Below, piece by piece: positions 8,224 through 15,241 of a stretch of DNA of 35,577 nt (positions are counted from its first letter, which is position 1; each line of letters begins with the position of its first letter). The DNA lies in contig JAQBOG010000037.1 of the NCBI GenBank assembly GCA_028288165.1, positions 1 through 35,577 on the forward strand, in the 5' to 3' direction. The notes under the pieces were generated by a model. The model saw nothing but the letters and a program-made list of their open reading frames with translations, made no database searches and was not told the origin of the DNA. This DNA comes from Sphingobacteriales bacterium. GTDB lineage: Bacteria; Bacteroidota; Bacteroidia; Sphingobacteriales; Sphingobacteriaceae. Both the position numbers and the translations under genes were made by a program.

Positions 8224-10434
8224 ATGATATTTAAAAATCCACTCACTAAAAAATTAATTGTTTTTTCTGCTTTGCTTTTTGGTCAGCAAATTTTTGCAGA
8301 TCCATTATTTGCCCAAAGTATCACCATCCCAGTTCAAACACAAAACAATGCATTAGTATTACAGGCTGAAAAGAATAAAGAAGTAAGCATCATTTTCTTC
8401 GGTAAAAAATTAGCCGATGCTAATGAATATAGCCAGGTACCTGCTGCTTACAAACAAACAGGGGATTACACTGGCTTATTAAACTCAGCTTATACACCAT
8501 CCGGCTCACGTAATTTGGTTGAACCTGCCATTACAGTAACTCATGCTGATGGTAATAACTCACTTGATTTAAGATATATCAGCCATCAGCTTACTAAAAT
8601 CAATGATAATGTTTCCTTGTTAAGTGTTTTGTTAAAAGACCCGGTTTACAATTTTGAAGTGACTTTATATTACAAATCTTACTTTAAAGAAGATGTAATT
8701 GAGCAATGGAACACAATTAAACATACAGAAAAAGGGAATGTAATCCTTCATAAATACTCTTCAGCCAATTTACACTTAAAAGCGGGAAGTTATTATTTAA
8801 ACCAATATCACGGTGATTGGGCGAAGGAAATGCAACCGGAAGAATCCAAACTAACTCATGGAATTAAAACACTGGATTCTAAATTAGGTACCCGAGCTAA
8901 TTTGTTTCAGCCATCTGTATTCATGATCTCGTTAAATAAACCAGCTACTGAAGATGAAGGAAGTGTGTTATATGGTTCACTGGAATATAGCGGTAACTTT
9001 AAAATAGATCTGGAAGTTGATTATCAGGACAACCTGAGAATAATTGCAGGCATTAATAATTATGCCTCGCCTTATACTTTAAAACCGAACGAAGAATTTA
9101 CTACCCCAGCATTTCTGTATACTTTTTCTGATAAAGGAAAGGGTGATGCCAGCAGAAAATTGCAAAGTTGGGCAAGAAACTATAAGTTGCTAGATGGTAA
9201 AGGCTCCCGTCTTACTTTACTAAACAACTGGGAGGCAACCTACTTTGATTTTAATGAGAGCAAACTTGCAGAACTATTAAAGGATACCAAAAAGTTAGGC
9301 GTTGATATGTTTTTGTTGGATGATGGTTGGTTTGCCAATAAATATCCCAGAAATGGTGATCATGCTGGCTTGGGTGATTGGCAGGAGAACAAACAGAAAT
9401 TACCCAATGGAATTTCTTCATTGGTAAAAGGGGCGCAGGCTAACGATGTAAAGTTTGGGATTTGGTTAGAACCTGAAATGGTGAACCCCAAGAGTGAATT
9501 GTATGAAAAGCATCCGGACTGGGTTATTAAACAACCTAAACGGGAGGAGCATTATTTCAGGAACCAACTGGTACTTGATTTAAGCAATCCAAAAGTTCAG
9601 AATTTTGTATTTGGTGTAGTGGACGATTTGTTTACAAAGAATCCTGATTTGGCTTACATTAAATGGGATTGCAATGCGGTAATATTTAATGCTTATTCAG
9701 CTCATCTGAAAAATCAATCGCATTTTTATATTGAATATATGCGGGGCTTATACAAGGTTTTAGAAAAAATACGGGCTAAATATCCGAAAGTACCTATGAT
9801 GTTGTGTTCTGGAGGCGGGGGACGTGTAGACTATGCCGCATTACAATACTTCACAGAATTTTGGCCAAGTGATAATACAGAACCTCTTGAGCGTGTTTTC
9901 ATACAGTGGGAATATTCGTATTTCTACCCTGCAATTAGTTCATCAAACCACGTAACAGATTGGGGAAAACAACCTATTAAGTTCCGTACGGATGTAGCCA
10001 TGATGGGTAAATTGGGTTTTGATATCGTGGTAAGTAAACTTCCCGAAAACGATCTTAAATTTTGCCAGGCAGCTATACAGAAATATAATTCTGTTAAACC
10101 GATCATTTGGCAGGGCGATCAGTACCGTTTATCTAATCCGCGTGAAAATAGCGTAGCTTCTGTTATGTATGTGAATGAAGCAAAAACATCCGGAGTTATA
10201 TTTAATTACTTGGTTAATAACCGATATGGAGAAGGTAGTAAAAATCCTATTCGTTTAAAAGGACTTGACCCTTCAAAGAAATATAAGATCACAGAGATAA
10301 ATCTATACCCTGGAACTTCATCTCCAATTGATGCTAATAAAACATATACTGGTGATTTCCTAATGAATATTGGTTTTAATCCGGATGTAAATTCTGGAAG
10401 AACGAGTGTTGTTTTACAGTTGGACGAAGCTTAG
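8224..10434 (+). CDS. GH36 family alpha-galactosidase, secreted
   Basis: Retaining clan GH-D glycosidase that hydrolyses terminal alpha-galactosyl (possibly alpha-GalNAc) residues. A signal peptide ends at about residue 31 (LFAQ), which places the enzyme in the periplasm or on the surface. A beta-sandwich N-terminal domain is followed by the TIM barrel with DMFLLDDGWF, GIWLEPEMVNPKSELYEKHP, YIKWDCN (nucleophile Asp482) and FWPSDNTEPLERV (acid/base Asp550), the standard GH36 set. A small beta domain closes the protein. The 736-residue length is typical. It follows the GH95 gene on the same strand and ends in a strong terminator, which marks the end of the glycan-utilisation operon. Preference for galactose over GalNAc cannot be settled by eye. 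Confidence 0.95.
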   Translation: MIFKNPLTKKLIVFSALLFGQQIFADPLFAQSITIPVQTQNNALVLQAEKNKEVSIIFFGKKLADANEYSQVPAAYKQTGDYTGLLNSAYTPSGSRNLVEPAITVTHADGNNSLDLRYISHQLTKINDNVSLLSVLLKDPVYNFEVTLYYKSYFKEDVIEQWNTIKHTEKGNVILHKYSSANLHLKAGSYYLNQYHGDWAKEMQPEESKLTHGIKTLDSKLGTRANLFQPSVFMISLNKPATEDEGSVLYGSLEYSGNFKIDLEVDYQDNLRIIAGINNYASPYTLKPNEEFTTPAFLYTFSDKGKGDASRKLQSWARNYKLLDGKGSRLTLLNNWEATYFDFNESKLAELLKDTKKLGVDMFLLDDGWFANKYPRNGDHAGLGDWQENKQKLPNGISSLVKGAQANDVKFGIWLEPEMVNPKSELYEKHPDWVIKQPKREEHYFRNQLVLDLSNPKVQNFVFGVVDDLFTKNPDLAYIKWDCNAVIFNAYSAHLKNQSHFYIEYMRGLYKVLEKIRAKYPKVPMMLCSGGGGRVDYAALQYFTEFWPSDNTEPLERVFIQWEYSYFYPAISSSNHVTDWGKQPIKFRTDVAMMGKLGFDIVVSKLPENDLKFCQAAIQKYNSVKPIIWQGDQYRLSNPRENSVASVMYVNEAKTSGVIFNYLVNNRYGEGSKNPIRLKGLDPSKKYKITEINLYPGTSSPIDANKTYTGDFLMNIGFNPDVNSGRTSVVLQLDEA

Positions 10435-10522
10435 GGAAAATTTTAATAGAGATTTTCTCTTCATAGGCTGGTTAACAAAGTGAGTTGGAGAGAATCCCAA
10501 TTCCATCAGGTATTCCAAATCA

Positions 10523-10554
10523 AAAGTCCTTTTCGCCAGAAAAGGACTTTTTTT
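10523..10554 (+). terminator. Rho-independent terminator after the GH36 gene
   Basis: A perfect 12-bp stem, AAAGTCCTTTTC and GAAAAGGACTTT, with a GCCA loop, runs into a seven-base T tract. It starts 88 bp after the alpha-galactosidase stop and ends the operon. Confidence 0.92.
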
Positions 10555-10741
10555 ATGCTTAAAAGCAAACTTCTGTTCTTCTTTGCGCCAAAAAATACAT
10601 TTTATTGTTTAAATGTACTGCTAACATATTTTATAACAATGTATTAATTGTATAAACAACTTATTGCTAAATAACTATCTTGCGTTTAATCTAACTAACA
10701 TTTACGCTGCTTGTCTTTGCAGATTATCGGTCAAACAAATA

Positions 10742-11716
10742 ATGGAAACACGAAAAATCGAAATTCTTGTTAAATTAAAACGAAGATCCATCTTTCGTAA
10801 GTACTTTCTAATAACTTTTGTCTCATTCTTAATATTAGGTTGTAATAAAAGAAATGAAGCTGCTAAAACAACTCAGCTACCTATAGCCCCTCCTGTTGAC
10901 AGGTTTAAGGAGCTTAAAATAATAGATGTTCATAACCATGATGCTTCCGACAATAAATATTTAAGCAGTTTTTCTCTCTGGAATAAATATAGCATAAATA
11001 AAGTAGTACTATTTGGAGACGTTTCTGAACCACCTGCAATAATAACCGATGAAATAGCTTGGCAGGCTTATAAAGCCTATCCTAATAAGTTTTATCCTTT
11101 CTTTTCAGGATTCAATTTACATGATTCAACTTGTTTGAATAGTATAAAAAATCAATTAGAGAAGGGGTATTTTGGCTTAGGAGAAGTAGTGGCCAATTCA
11201 ACCAACTCTCCTGTTGTTTCTAAAGTGGCATGGAAAGGATTTCATGCGATGGATGGATATTTGCCTGAAATATATAAGCTTATAGCAAAATATAAAGCTC
11301 CAATTCTATTGCATATTGACCCTGTAGATGAGTATCAGATAAAATTACTAGATTCTGCCCTCACTGTAAATCCTCAAACCAATATCATTTTAGGGCATGC
11401 AAATGCTTATAGTGATCCTAAGGCCTTAGAGAATCTTTTGATTAAACATAAAAATTTTTACTACGATTTTTTTGCAGGATTTAATGCGTATAACCCTGAA
11501 AGAAAATATAACTTGATAGATTTTGTAGAGATAGCTAACAAATATCCAGATCAATTTTTGATAAGCTCTGATTCTGGATACGGAATTACTTATGAACAAG
11601 CTTACAGTGCCATTCATCAATTTCTTAACCTTATTTCAAGTGACGAAATTGTTGCTAAAATAGCTTCGGGCAATTTTGAGAGGCTTATGGATGCCAGAAA
11701 AAATGCTATTAAATAA
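10742..11716 (+). CDS. Lipoprotein amidohydrolase, TIM-barrel metal-dependent hydrolase
   Basis: Member of the amidohydrolase-related (PF04909-like) superfamily. The ATG at 10742 is chosen over an upstream TTG because it gives a basic start and a clean lipoprotein signal ending LILGC (Cys34). Metal-ligand candidates are the HxH pair in IDVHNHDA (His64, His66), the Glu of GLGEVV, the His of LLHIDP, the His of LGHANAY and the Asp of SSDSGYG, in the usual order along the barrel. The substrate is unknown; relatives act on lactones, decarboxylation substrates or amides. It lies beyond the PUL terminator, so it is probably transcribed separately. It is lipid-anchored, which is less common for this superfamily. 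Confidence 0.85.
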   Translation: METRKIEILVKLKRRSIFRKYFLITFVSFLILGCNKRNEAAKTTQLPIAPPVDRFKELKIIDVHNHDASDNKYLSSFSLWNKYSINKVVLFGDVSEPPAIITDEIAWQAYKAYPNKFYPFFSGFNLHDSTCLNSIKNQLEKGYFGLGEVVANSTNSPVVSKVAWKGFHAMDGYLPEIYKLIAKYKAPILLHIDPVDEYQIKLLDSALTVNPQTNIILGHANAYSDPKALENLLIKHKNFYYDFFAGFNAYNPERKYNLIDFVEIANKYPDQFLISSDSGYGITYEQAYSAIHQFLNLISSDEIVAKIASGNFERLMDARKNAIK

Positions 11717-11869
11717 TTTTAAGAGAGTTTCTATGAATCTCACATAAAATTATGACTAGGGTTCATGTCTCTACGGAGGCTGTTCGTACCTCAAAGCCCT
11801 ATTTTGCTCATTACTATTACCTTGAAACGTTTAGCAAAACGAGGCTACCAATCTATGTTAGAATACAAT

Positions 11870-11995
11870 CTGAAAGTTTCCCATTCAATTAATGAACCGC
11901 CGTATACGAAAACCCCTTGGTTTTGGTCCTGACTGTAGCTGAATGGTACGGTTAGGCGCACCGTGGGCTAATAGCTCACGGCCGTTCACTCTATT
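11870..11995 (+). mobile_element. Group II intron 3'-end-like repeat, copy A (decayed)
   Basis: The sequence opens with TGAAAGTTTCCC, then GAACCGCCGTATACG (domain V left arm), an internal segment with CTTGGTTTTGG, GGTACGGTTAGGCG (right arm), and a terminal hairpin, CCGTG-GGCT-AAT-AGCT-CACGG, ending CACTCTAT where intact introns end YCTAYYCGAT. This order matches domains V and VI of bacterial group II introns. A 46-codon reading frame (11752-11892) stops one base before domain V, where intron-encoded reverse transcriptases usually stop, but I cannot recognise it as one. The repeat ends 27 bp before the 3' end of the minus-strand DUF4242 gene. It is the most diverged of the four copies. Confidence 0.6.
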
Positions 11996-12022
11996 ATGCG
12001 TTCATGCTTTTCTGAAGTCCGC

Positions 12023-12295
12023 TTATTCAGCAGTTGTTGGATCTATGATTGTGGAGACCTTACTGACTGAATTTGCTGGAAACCCTCCTTGTCTTGCGTG
12101 TTCACGAACCATCTCTTCATCAGGTGCATGGTAAATACAATAGATTTTGTCAGTCGTTACATAACTATGAACCCACTGAATTTGAGGACCCATTTTGTTT
12201 AATACTCCACAAGAAGCTTGTGAAATTGCTTTCAATTGTTCGGCAGTCATTTTTCCTGCTCCGGGAAGTTCCCTTTCAATTACATACTTTGGCAT
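12023..12295 (-). CDS. DUF4242 domain protein (SCO4226-like)
   Basis: A small cytoplasmic protein of 90 residues that is entirely one DUF4242 domain: MPKYVIERELPGAGKMTAEQ at the start, then SCGVLNKMG, IQWVHSYVTTDKIYCIYHAP, and EEMVREHARQGGFPAN near the end. The family forms a ferredoxin-like fold; one actinobacterial member (SCO4226) is reported to bind nickel, but the function here is unknown. The gene is complete and well conserved. It is the first of four minus-strand genes that each have an intron-end repeat just beyond the 3' end, so it may belong to a cassette-like accessory region. Confidence 0.88.
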   Translation of the reverse strand: MPKYVIERELPGAGKMTAEQLKAISQASCGVLNKMGPQIQWVHSYVTTDKIYCIYHAPDEEMVREHARQGGFPANSVSKVSTIIDPTTAE

Positions 12296-12933
12296 AATTT
12301 TGAGCTTTATTTTTTTGCCTACTCTGGTCGGTTTTCGGCTGCCCCGTTTATTTATGGTTTGTCAAAATTAACTTCTTATTGTCAAGTTTCAAGATTGTTC
12401 TGTCGCTGAAGCATTACGTTCAACTAGTTGATATGCAATGCTATATCGTATATCCACTTAGTTATATAACATACTTCTTATTGTAATTAAAATATTCCAA
12501 CTAACTTTTACTCCGCTTTGTTCTGGAGCGAGATTTAATCAAGCTAAATCCAAAAATGAATTTCTAAGGTATTGAAGTTATAAAAGATTTTTAATTGCAT
12601 CGCTATCATTTCTGTAATGCCAAGTAAAAATAAATTAATTGGGGAGTGAATATTCTCCAACAGGCTTGGTTAGGGCCTTTTAATGAATTAGAATGTGATG
12701 AGATGCACAGATATGTAAAGACTCTTCCCTTTCAAGAAATTACTTTTCATTCACGGTATCTTGTAAATTAAAGCCTACGTAGGTTAACCCTTAATTACTA
12801 GAGGAATATTCTTTTTCCGCCAGTTGACCGTATTTATAACGGTTAAGAATTCTAGTCGTTGCGTATTCAAAGGCAAATTTGGCACAACTTACTACTAAAG
12901 CACAGCAAAGAACTGAAAATTTACCATACCAAC
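12296..12933. other. Non-coding stretch upstream of the DUF4242 gene
   Basis: About 640 AT-rich bases without a convincing gene. The part next to 12295 should hold the promoter of the DUF4242 gene. A short + strand frame at 12646-12771 (41 codons from GTG, including AWLGPFNELECDEMHRYVK and ending RYLVN) looks protein-like but is not recognised and may be a gene scrap. No tRNA, CRISPR or transposase signal was seen. Confidence 0.4.
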
Positions 12934-13093
12934 GGAGATCTCCCGGATTACGGGCTAATCAAGGAGAAGTCAGCAGAGTTTATAATAATGAAAGGAGCGA
13001 GCCGGTGGGTGAAACCGGAGTTCTCACAAGCCCATATGGTGGTGTAAGAGACGCACCTCTTCGCTTACAAGCAGAGAGGCCGTCTACTCGATT
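12934..13093 (+). mobile_element. Group II intron-derived fragment, copy B (internal part joined to the 3' end)
   Basis: The left part has GGAGATCTCCCGGATTACGG, then GGAGAAGTCAGCAGAG and TAATGAAAGGAGCGA, wording familiar from the region around the ORF of bacterial group II introns (from memory, not searched). It runs straight into a domain V right arm (ATATGGTGGTGTAAGAG) and a domain VI-like hairpin with loop core GCTTACAAGC, ending GTCTACTCGATT, a canonical intron 3' end. The reverse transcriptase and most of the left arm of domain V are missing. Two overlapping short reading frames here (12859-13145) are artefacts of the repeat. It ends 48 bp before the 3' end of the minus-strand reductase gene. 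Confidence 0.7.
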
Positions 13094-13141
13094 AGTGGTT
13101 CGTTGTTTTGCCGGTTGTAGTTGTCTTTATATTATCCAGAT

Positions 13142-13750
13142 TTAATTGTGATTTGATTTATAATGAAGCAAGACTATACCACAACTAAAAGATTTAGATT
13201 TTATTAAAGTCATATTCAGGTTATTGTCAAGAGTTTTGAGAATTTCTAGCCCGTTACCTATGGCAACAGGATTTACAAGTAAATGAAATTCGTCAATAAG
13301 GCCGGCTTTAATTAAGGAGGACACAAAAGTAGCACCACCATAAACAAGGATATCATTACGATAGTGTTTTTTTAATTTATTAATTGCATTTACCAAATCT
13401 CCTTCAACAATATCAGTATTATCCCAACCACCTGGAATTGGAATAGATTTGTTAAGTGTTTTGGAAAAAACTATTTTATGAGTGTCAGTAATATGCCTGG
13501 CGAAAGTATATTGAGGGGAATTAGAATTTTCAGTTGCGCTTTGCCAATGAGCAATAAATCCTTCTTCAGCCATTTGTCTGCTAATTAAAATACAATCAGC
13601 AGATAATGTCAAGGCGGTATGATATTGCTGTAATTCATTATCCCAGGTCCATTCTGATCCCCAGTTCCAAAGCATCCAATTTGTGTTTCCGTCAGTTGAT
13701 GCAATGAATCCATCTACGGAGGTCTGAATTTCTAATATTAACTTTCCCAT
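13142..13750 (-). CDS. Dihydrofolate-reductase-family protein (RibD C-terminal domain)
   Basis: A 202-residue cytoplasmic protein with the RibD_C/DHFR-like fold. The start, KLILEIQTSVDGFIASTDG, is the typical first strand and loop, and NDILVYGGATFVSSLIKAGL followed by IDEFHLLVNPVAIGNG is the NAD(P)H-binding half seen throughout the family. It probably reduces an unidentified substrate with NADPH. Members are common single-gene accessory functions in Bacteroidota and should not be called true DHFR or riboflavin reductase. The gene is flanked on both sides by intron-end repeats (copies B and C). A hairpin lies 36 bp upstream of the start. Confidence 0.88.
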   Translation of the reverse strand: MGKLILEIQTSVDGFIASTDGNTNWMLWNWGSEWTWDNELQQYHTALTLSADCILISRQMAEEGFIAHWQSATENSNSPQYTFARHITDTHKIVFSKTLNKSIPIPGGWDNTDIVEGDLVNAINKLKKHYRNDILVYGGATFVSSLIKAGLIDEFHLLVNPVAIGNGLEILKTLDNNLNMTLIKSKSFSCGIVLLHYKSNHN

Positions 13751-13785
13751 TACTCTAATTTTTCTTAGTACAAGAATATTGAGAG

Positions 13786-13818
13786 TTTGTCTAAACTTTG
13801 ATGTGTTTAAACGACAAA
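13786..13818. promoter_or_regulatory. Inverted repeat upstream of the reductase gene
   Basis: TTTGTC-TAAAC and GTTTA-AAC-GACAAA pair in two blocks around a TTTGATGT loop with a 3-nt bulge. It lies 36-68 bp before the minus-strand start codon. It could be an operator or a 5'-UTR hairpin; there is no further evidence. Confidence 0.3.
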
Positions 13819-13883
13819 TTAAAGGGGTGTTTGCGTCACTTTAATCTTTCTAAAGCTCCTTTTGTTTAATTGTAGTAATACTA

Positions 13884-14014
13884 CTGGAAGTTTCCCCATC
13901 AGGGAAGGAACTACTATATACGAGACCCGCTTGGTTTATTCTGAGCCAGCTGAAGGCTACGGAAGTGTGGGAGGCTCATCATGGGCTTACAAGCGTGAGG
14001 CCATCCACTCGATT
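13884..14014 (+). mobile_element. Group II intron 3'-end-like repeat, copy C
   Basis: Starts CTGGAAGTTTCCCC, the same lead-in as copy A with the same 26-base spacing to GAAC. Then come CTATATACGAGACCC, the inserted segment CTTGGTTTATTCTGAGCC, AGGCTACGGAAGTGTGGGAGG (domain V right arm) and the terminal hairpin CTCA...GCTTACAAGC...TGAG, ending CACTCGATT. The end is 13 bp before the 3' end of the cation-transporter gene. Confidence 0.68.
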
Positions 14015-14027
14015 ATGTACCGCCTCT

Positions 14028-14897
14028 CTATTCATTCGGTTCAATATGTATTAATACGTTTCCTAATTGTGGAAGGTCTTTTCGTAAAGTGTCTTGGAGT
14101 TTATGTGCTATTTCGTGTCCGTGTTTTACAGTAATTTCAGCATTAACTGTTGCATGTAGGTCAACGTGATATTTCATTCCTGCTTTTCTAATAAAACATT
14201 TTTCAGTATCTACTATTCCGTTAACAGTCAGAGATACTTTTCTGATGTCTTCAACAAGGTCGTCATATAGATGCTCGTCCATAATTTCTCCAAGTGCAGG
14301 TCTGAAAATTAAGTAGCTGTTATAAAGAATAAAACCAGAAGCAAATAGTGCTGCCCAGTCGTCTGCTGTCTCATAACCTTTGCCAAAGTACAAAGCAATA
14401 GAAATTCCAATAAATGCGGCAACAGAAGTAATTGCATCACTTCTGTGATGCCAGGCATCAGCTTTCAATGAAGAACTATTTGTTTCTTTAGCTTTCTTCA
14501 TTACTAAACGAAATGAAATTTCTTTCCAAATAATTAATGGTCCAAGAACAAGTAGTGTCCATATTTTAGGTAGGTCGTGAGGTGTTTCGATATTTTTGAT
14601 GCTTTCATAAGCAATGATTGTTGCAGAAGTAATTAGAAAACCGACTACTAAAAATGTAATTAAAGGTTCTGCTCTCCCGTGTCCATAAGGGTGGTTTTTA
14701 TCAGCAGGTCTGTTAGCATATTTTAGTCCGAATAAAACTAAAAAGGAAGAAAAAATGTCTGCAGTTGATTCAATAGCGTCCGCAATTAGTGCATATGAAT
14801 TTCCAAAAAACCCTGCAAGTCCTTTAATTATTGCTAAAGTTGTGTTTCCTGCGATGCTAAAATACGTTGTCCTTATTGCTGTTTGTTCGTTTGTCAT
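14028..14897 (-). CDS. Cation diffusion facilitator (CDF) family metal transporter
   Basis: Inner-membrane divalent-metal/proton antiporter of 289 residues. Six hydrophobic segments occupy about residues 12-200. The transport-site quartet is visible as ALIADAIESTAD (Glu43, Asp47) in helix 2 and DAWHHRSD (His150, Asp154) in helix 5, the same 4-residue spacings as in characterised CDF proteins. The cytoplasmic C-terminal domain (about 205-289) has the expected HVDLHATVNAEITVKHGHEI. The metal cannot be predicted; Zn, Fe and Co are all possible. The gene sits between intron-end repeats C and D. A 25-bp direct repeat lies 90 bp upstream of its start. Confidence 0.93.
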   Translation of the reverse strand: MTNEQTAIRTTYFSIAGNTTLAIIKGLAGFFGNSYALIADAIESTADIFSSFLVLFGLKYANRPADKNHPYGHGRAEPLITFLVVGFLITSATIIAYESIKNIETPHDLPKIWTLLVLGPLIIWKEISFRLVMKKAKETNSSSLKADAWHHRSDAITSVAAFIGISIALYFGKGYETADDWAALFASGFILYNSYLIFRPALGEIMDEHLYDDLVEDIRKVSLTVNGIVDTEKCFIRKAGMKYHVDLHATVNAEITVKHGHEIAHKLQDTLRKDLPQLGNVLIHIEPNE

Positions 14898-14920
14898 TGT
14901 CCTTTATTTTATTAAGGTTG

Positions 14921-14996
14921 CACATAACGTTAAGGCTTTATGCTTGTGGGTATTAGGCGGTGTGTTGAAGAATAGCATAAAGGTGTTGTGTGTGCC
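14921..14996. repeat. Imperfect inverted repeat, attC-like in shape
   Basis: GCACATAACGTT...GGCTTTATGCTT on the left mirrors TAGCATAAAGG...TTGTGTGTGCC on the right, with about 35 bases between. The outer arms read ACATAAC and GTTGTGTGT. The architecture (imperfect palindrome after a gene boundary) recalls integron attC sites, but the arm sequences do not fit the canonical RYYYAAC/GTTRRRY boxes, so this stays a suggestion. Confidence 0.35.
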
Positions 14997-15011
14997 TTGA
15001 ACGGTAAATAT
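14987..15011 (+). repeat. 25-bp direct repeat, copy 1
   Basis: TGTGTGTGCCTTGAA-C-GGTAAATAT recurs at 16739-16763 with a single C/T change. The two copies lie upstream of the CDF gene and of the M20 gene respectively, so with the intron-end repeats they define repeating gene-plus-border units. Confidence 0.85.
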
Positions 15012-15071
15012 AGCTGTATCTCACAGTATGACAATGTATAATTGGTGAAAAGCTATTATATTATGCTTAAC

Positions 15072-15183
15072 GAACCTTCGTATACAAAACACGCTTGGTT
15101 TATCCTGAGCGTAGCCAAAGAGTACGGTGGCGTGAGAGAGGTGCACTTCATCGCTTACAAGCGGTGAGGTCGTCTACTTGATT
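15072..15183 (+). mobile_element. Group II intron 3'-end-like repeat, copy D
   Basis: GAACCTTCGTATACAAAAC, then the inserted CTTGGTTTATCCTGAGCG and TAGCCAAAGAG, then TACGGTGGCGTGAGAG (domain V right arm) and the terminal hairpin CATCGCTT-ACA-AGCGGTG, ending GTCTACTTGATT. Same order as copies A and C. It ends 58 bp before the 3' end of the M20 peptidase gene. Confidence 0.68.
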
Positions 15184-15241
15184 GCCAGCCGACATTCTGT
15201 CCTTAAAGGTTTAGTATTTTAATTTTAATGCTCAATGCACT

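Noticed and set aside
11752..11892. A 46-codon + strand frame ending one base before repeat A
   Set aside because: The position suits the end of an intron reverse transcriptase, but no maturase or RT motif is visible, so it is mentioned only under repeat A.
12859..13145. Two overlapping + strand frames of 62 and 88 codons
   Set aside because: They translate the intron-derived repeat, including its hairpins, and have no protein-family character.
13862..14134. A + strand frame of 90 codons
   Set aside because: It covers repeat copy C and then runs antisense into the CDF gene.
11717..15241. A complete group II intron or insertion sequence
   Set aside because: No reverse transcriptase, transposase, 5' intron end or terminal inverted repeats could be found; only 3'-end and internal fragments are present.
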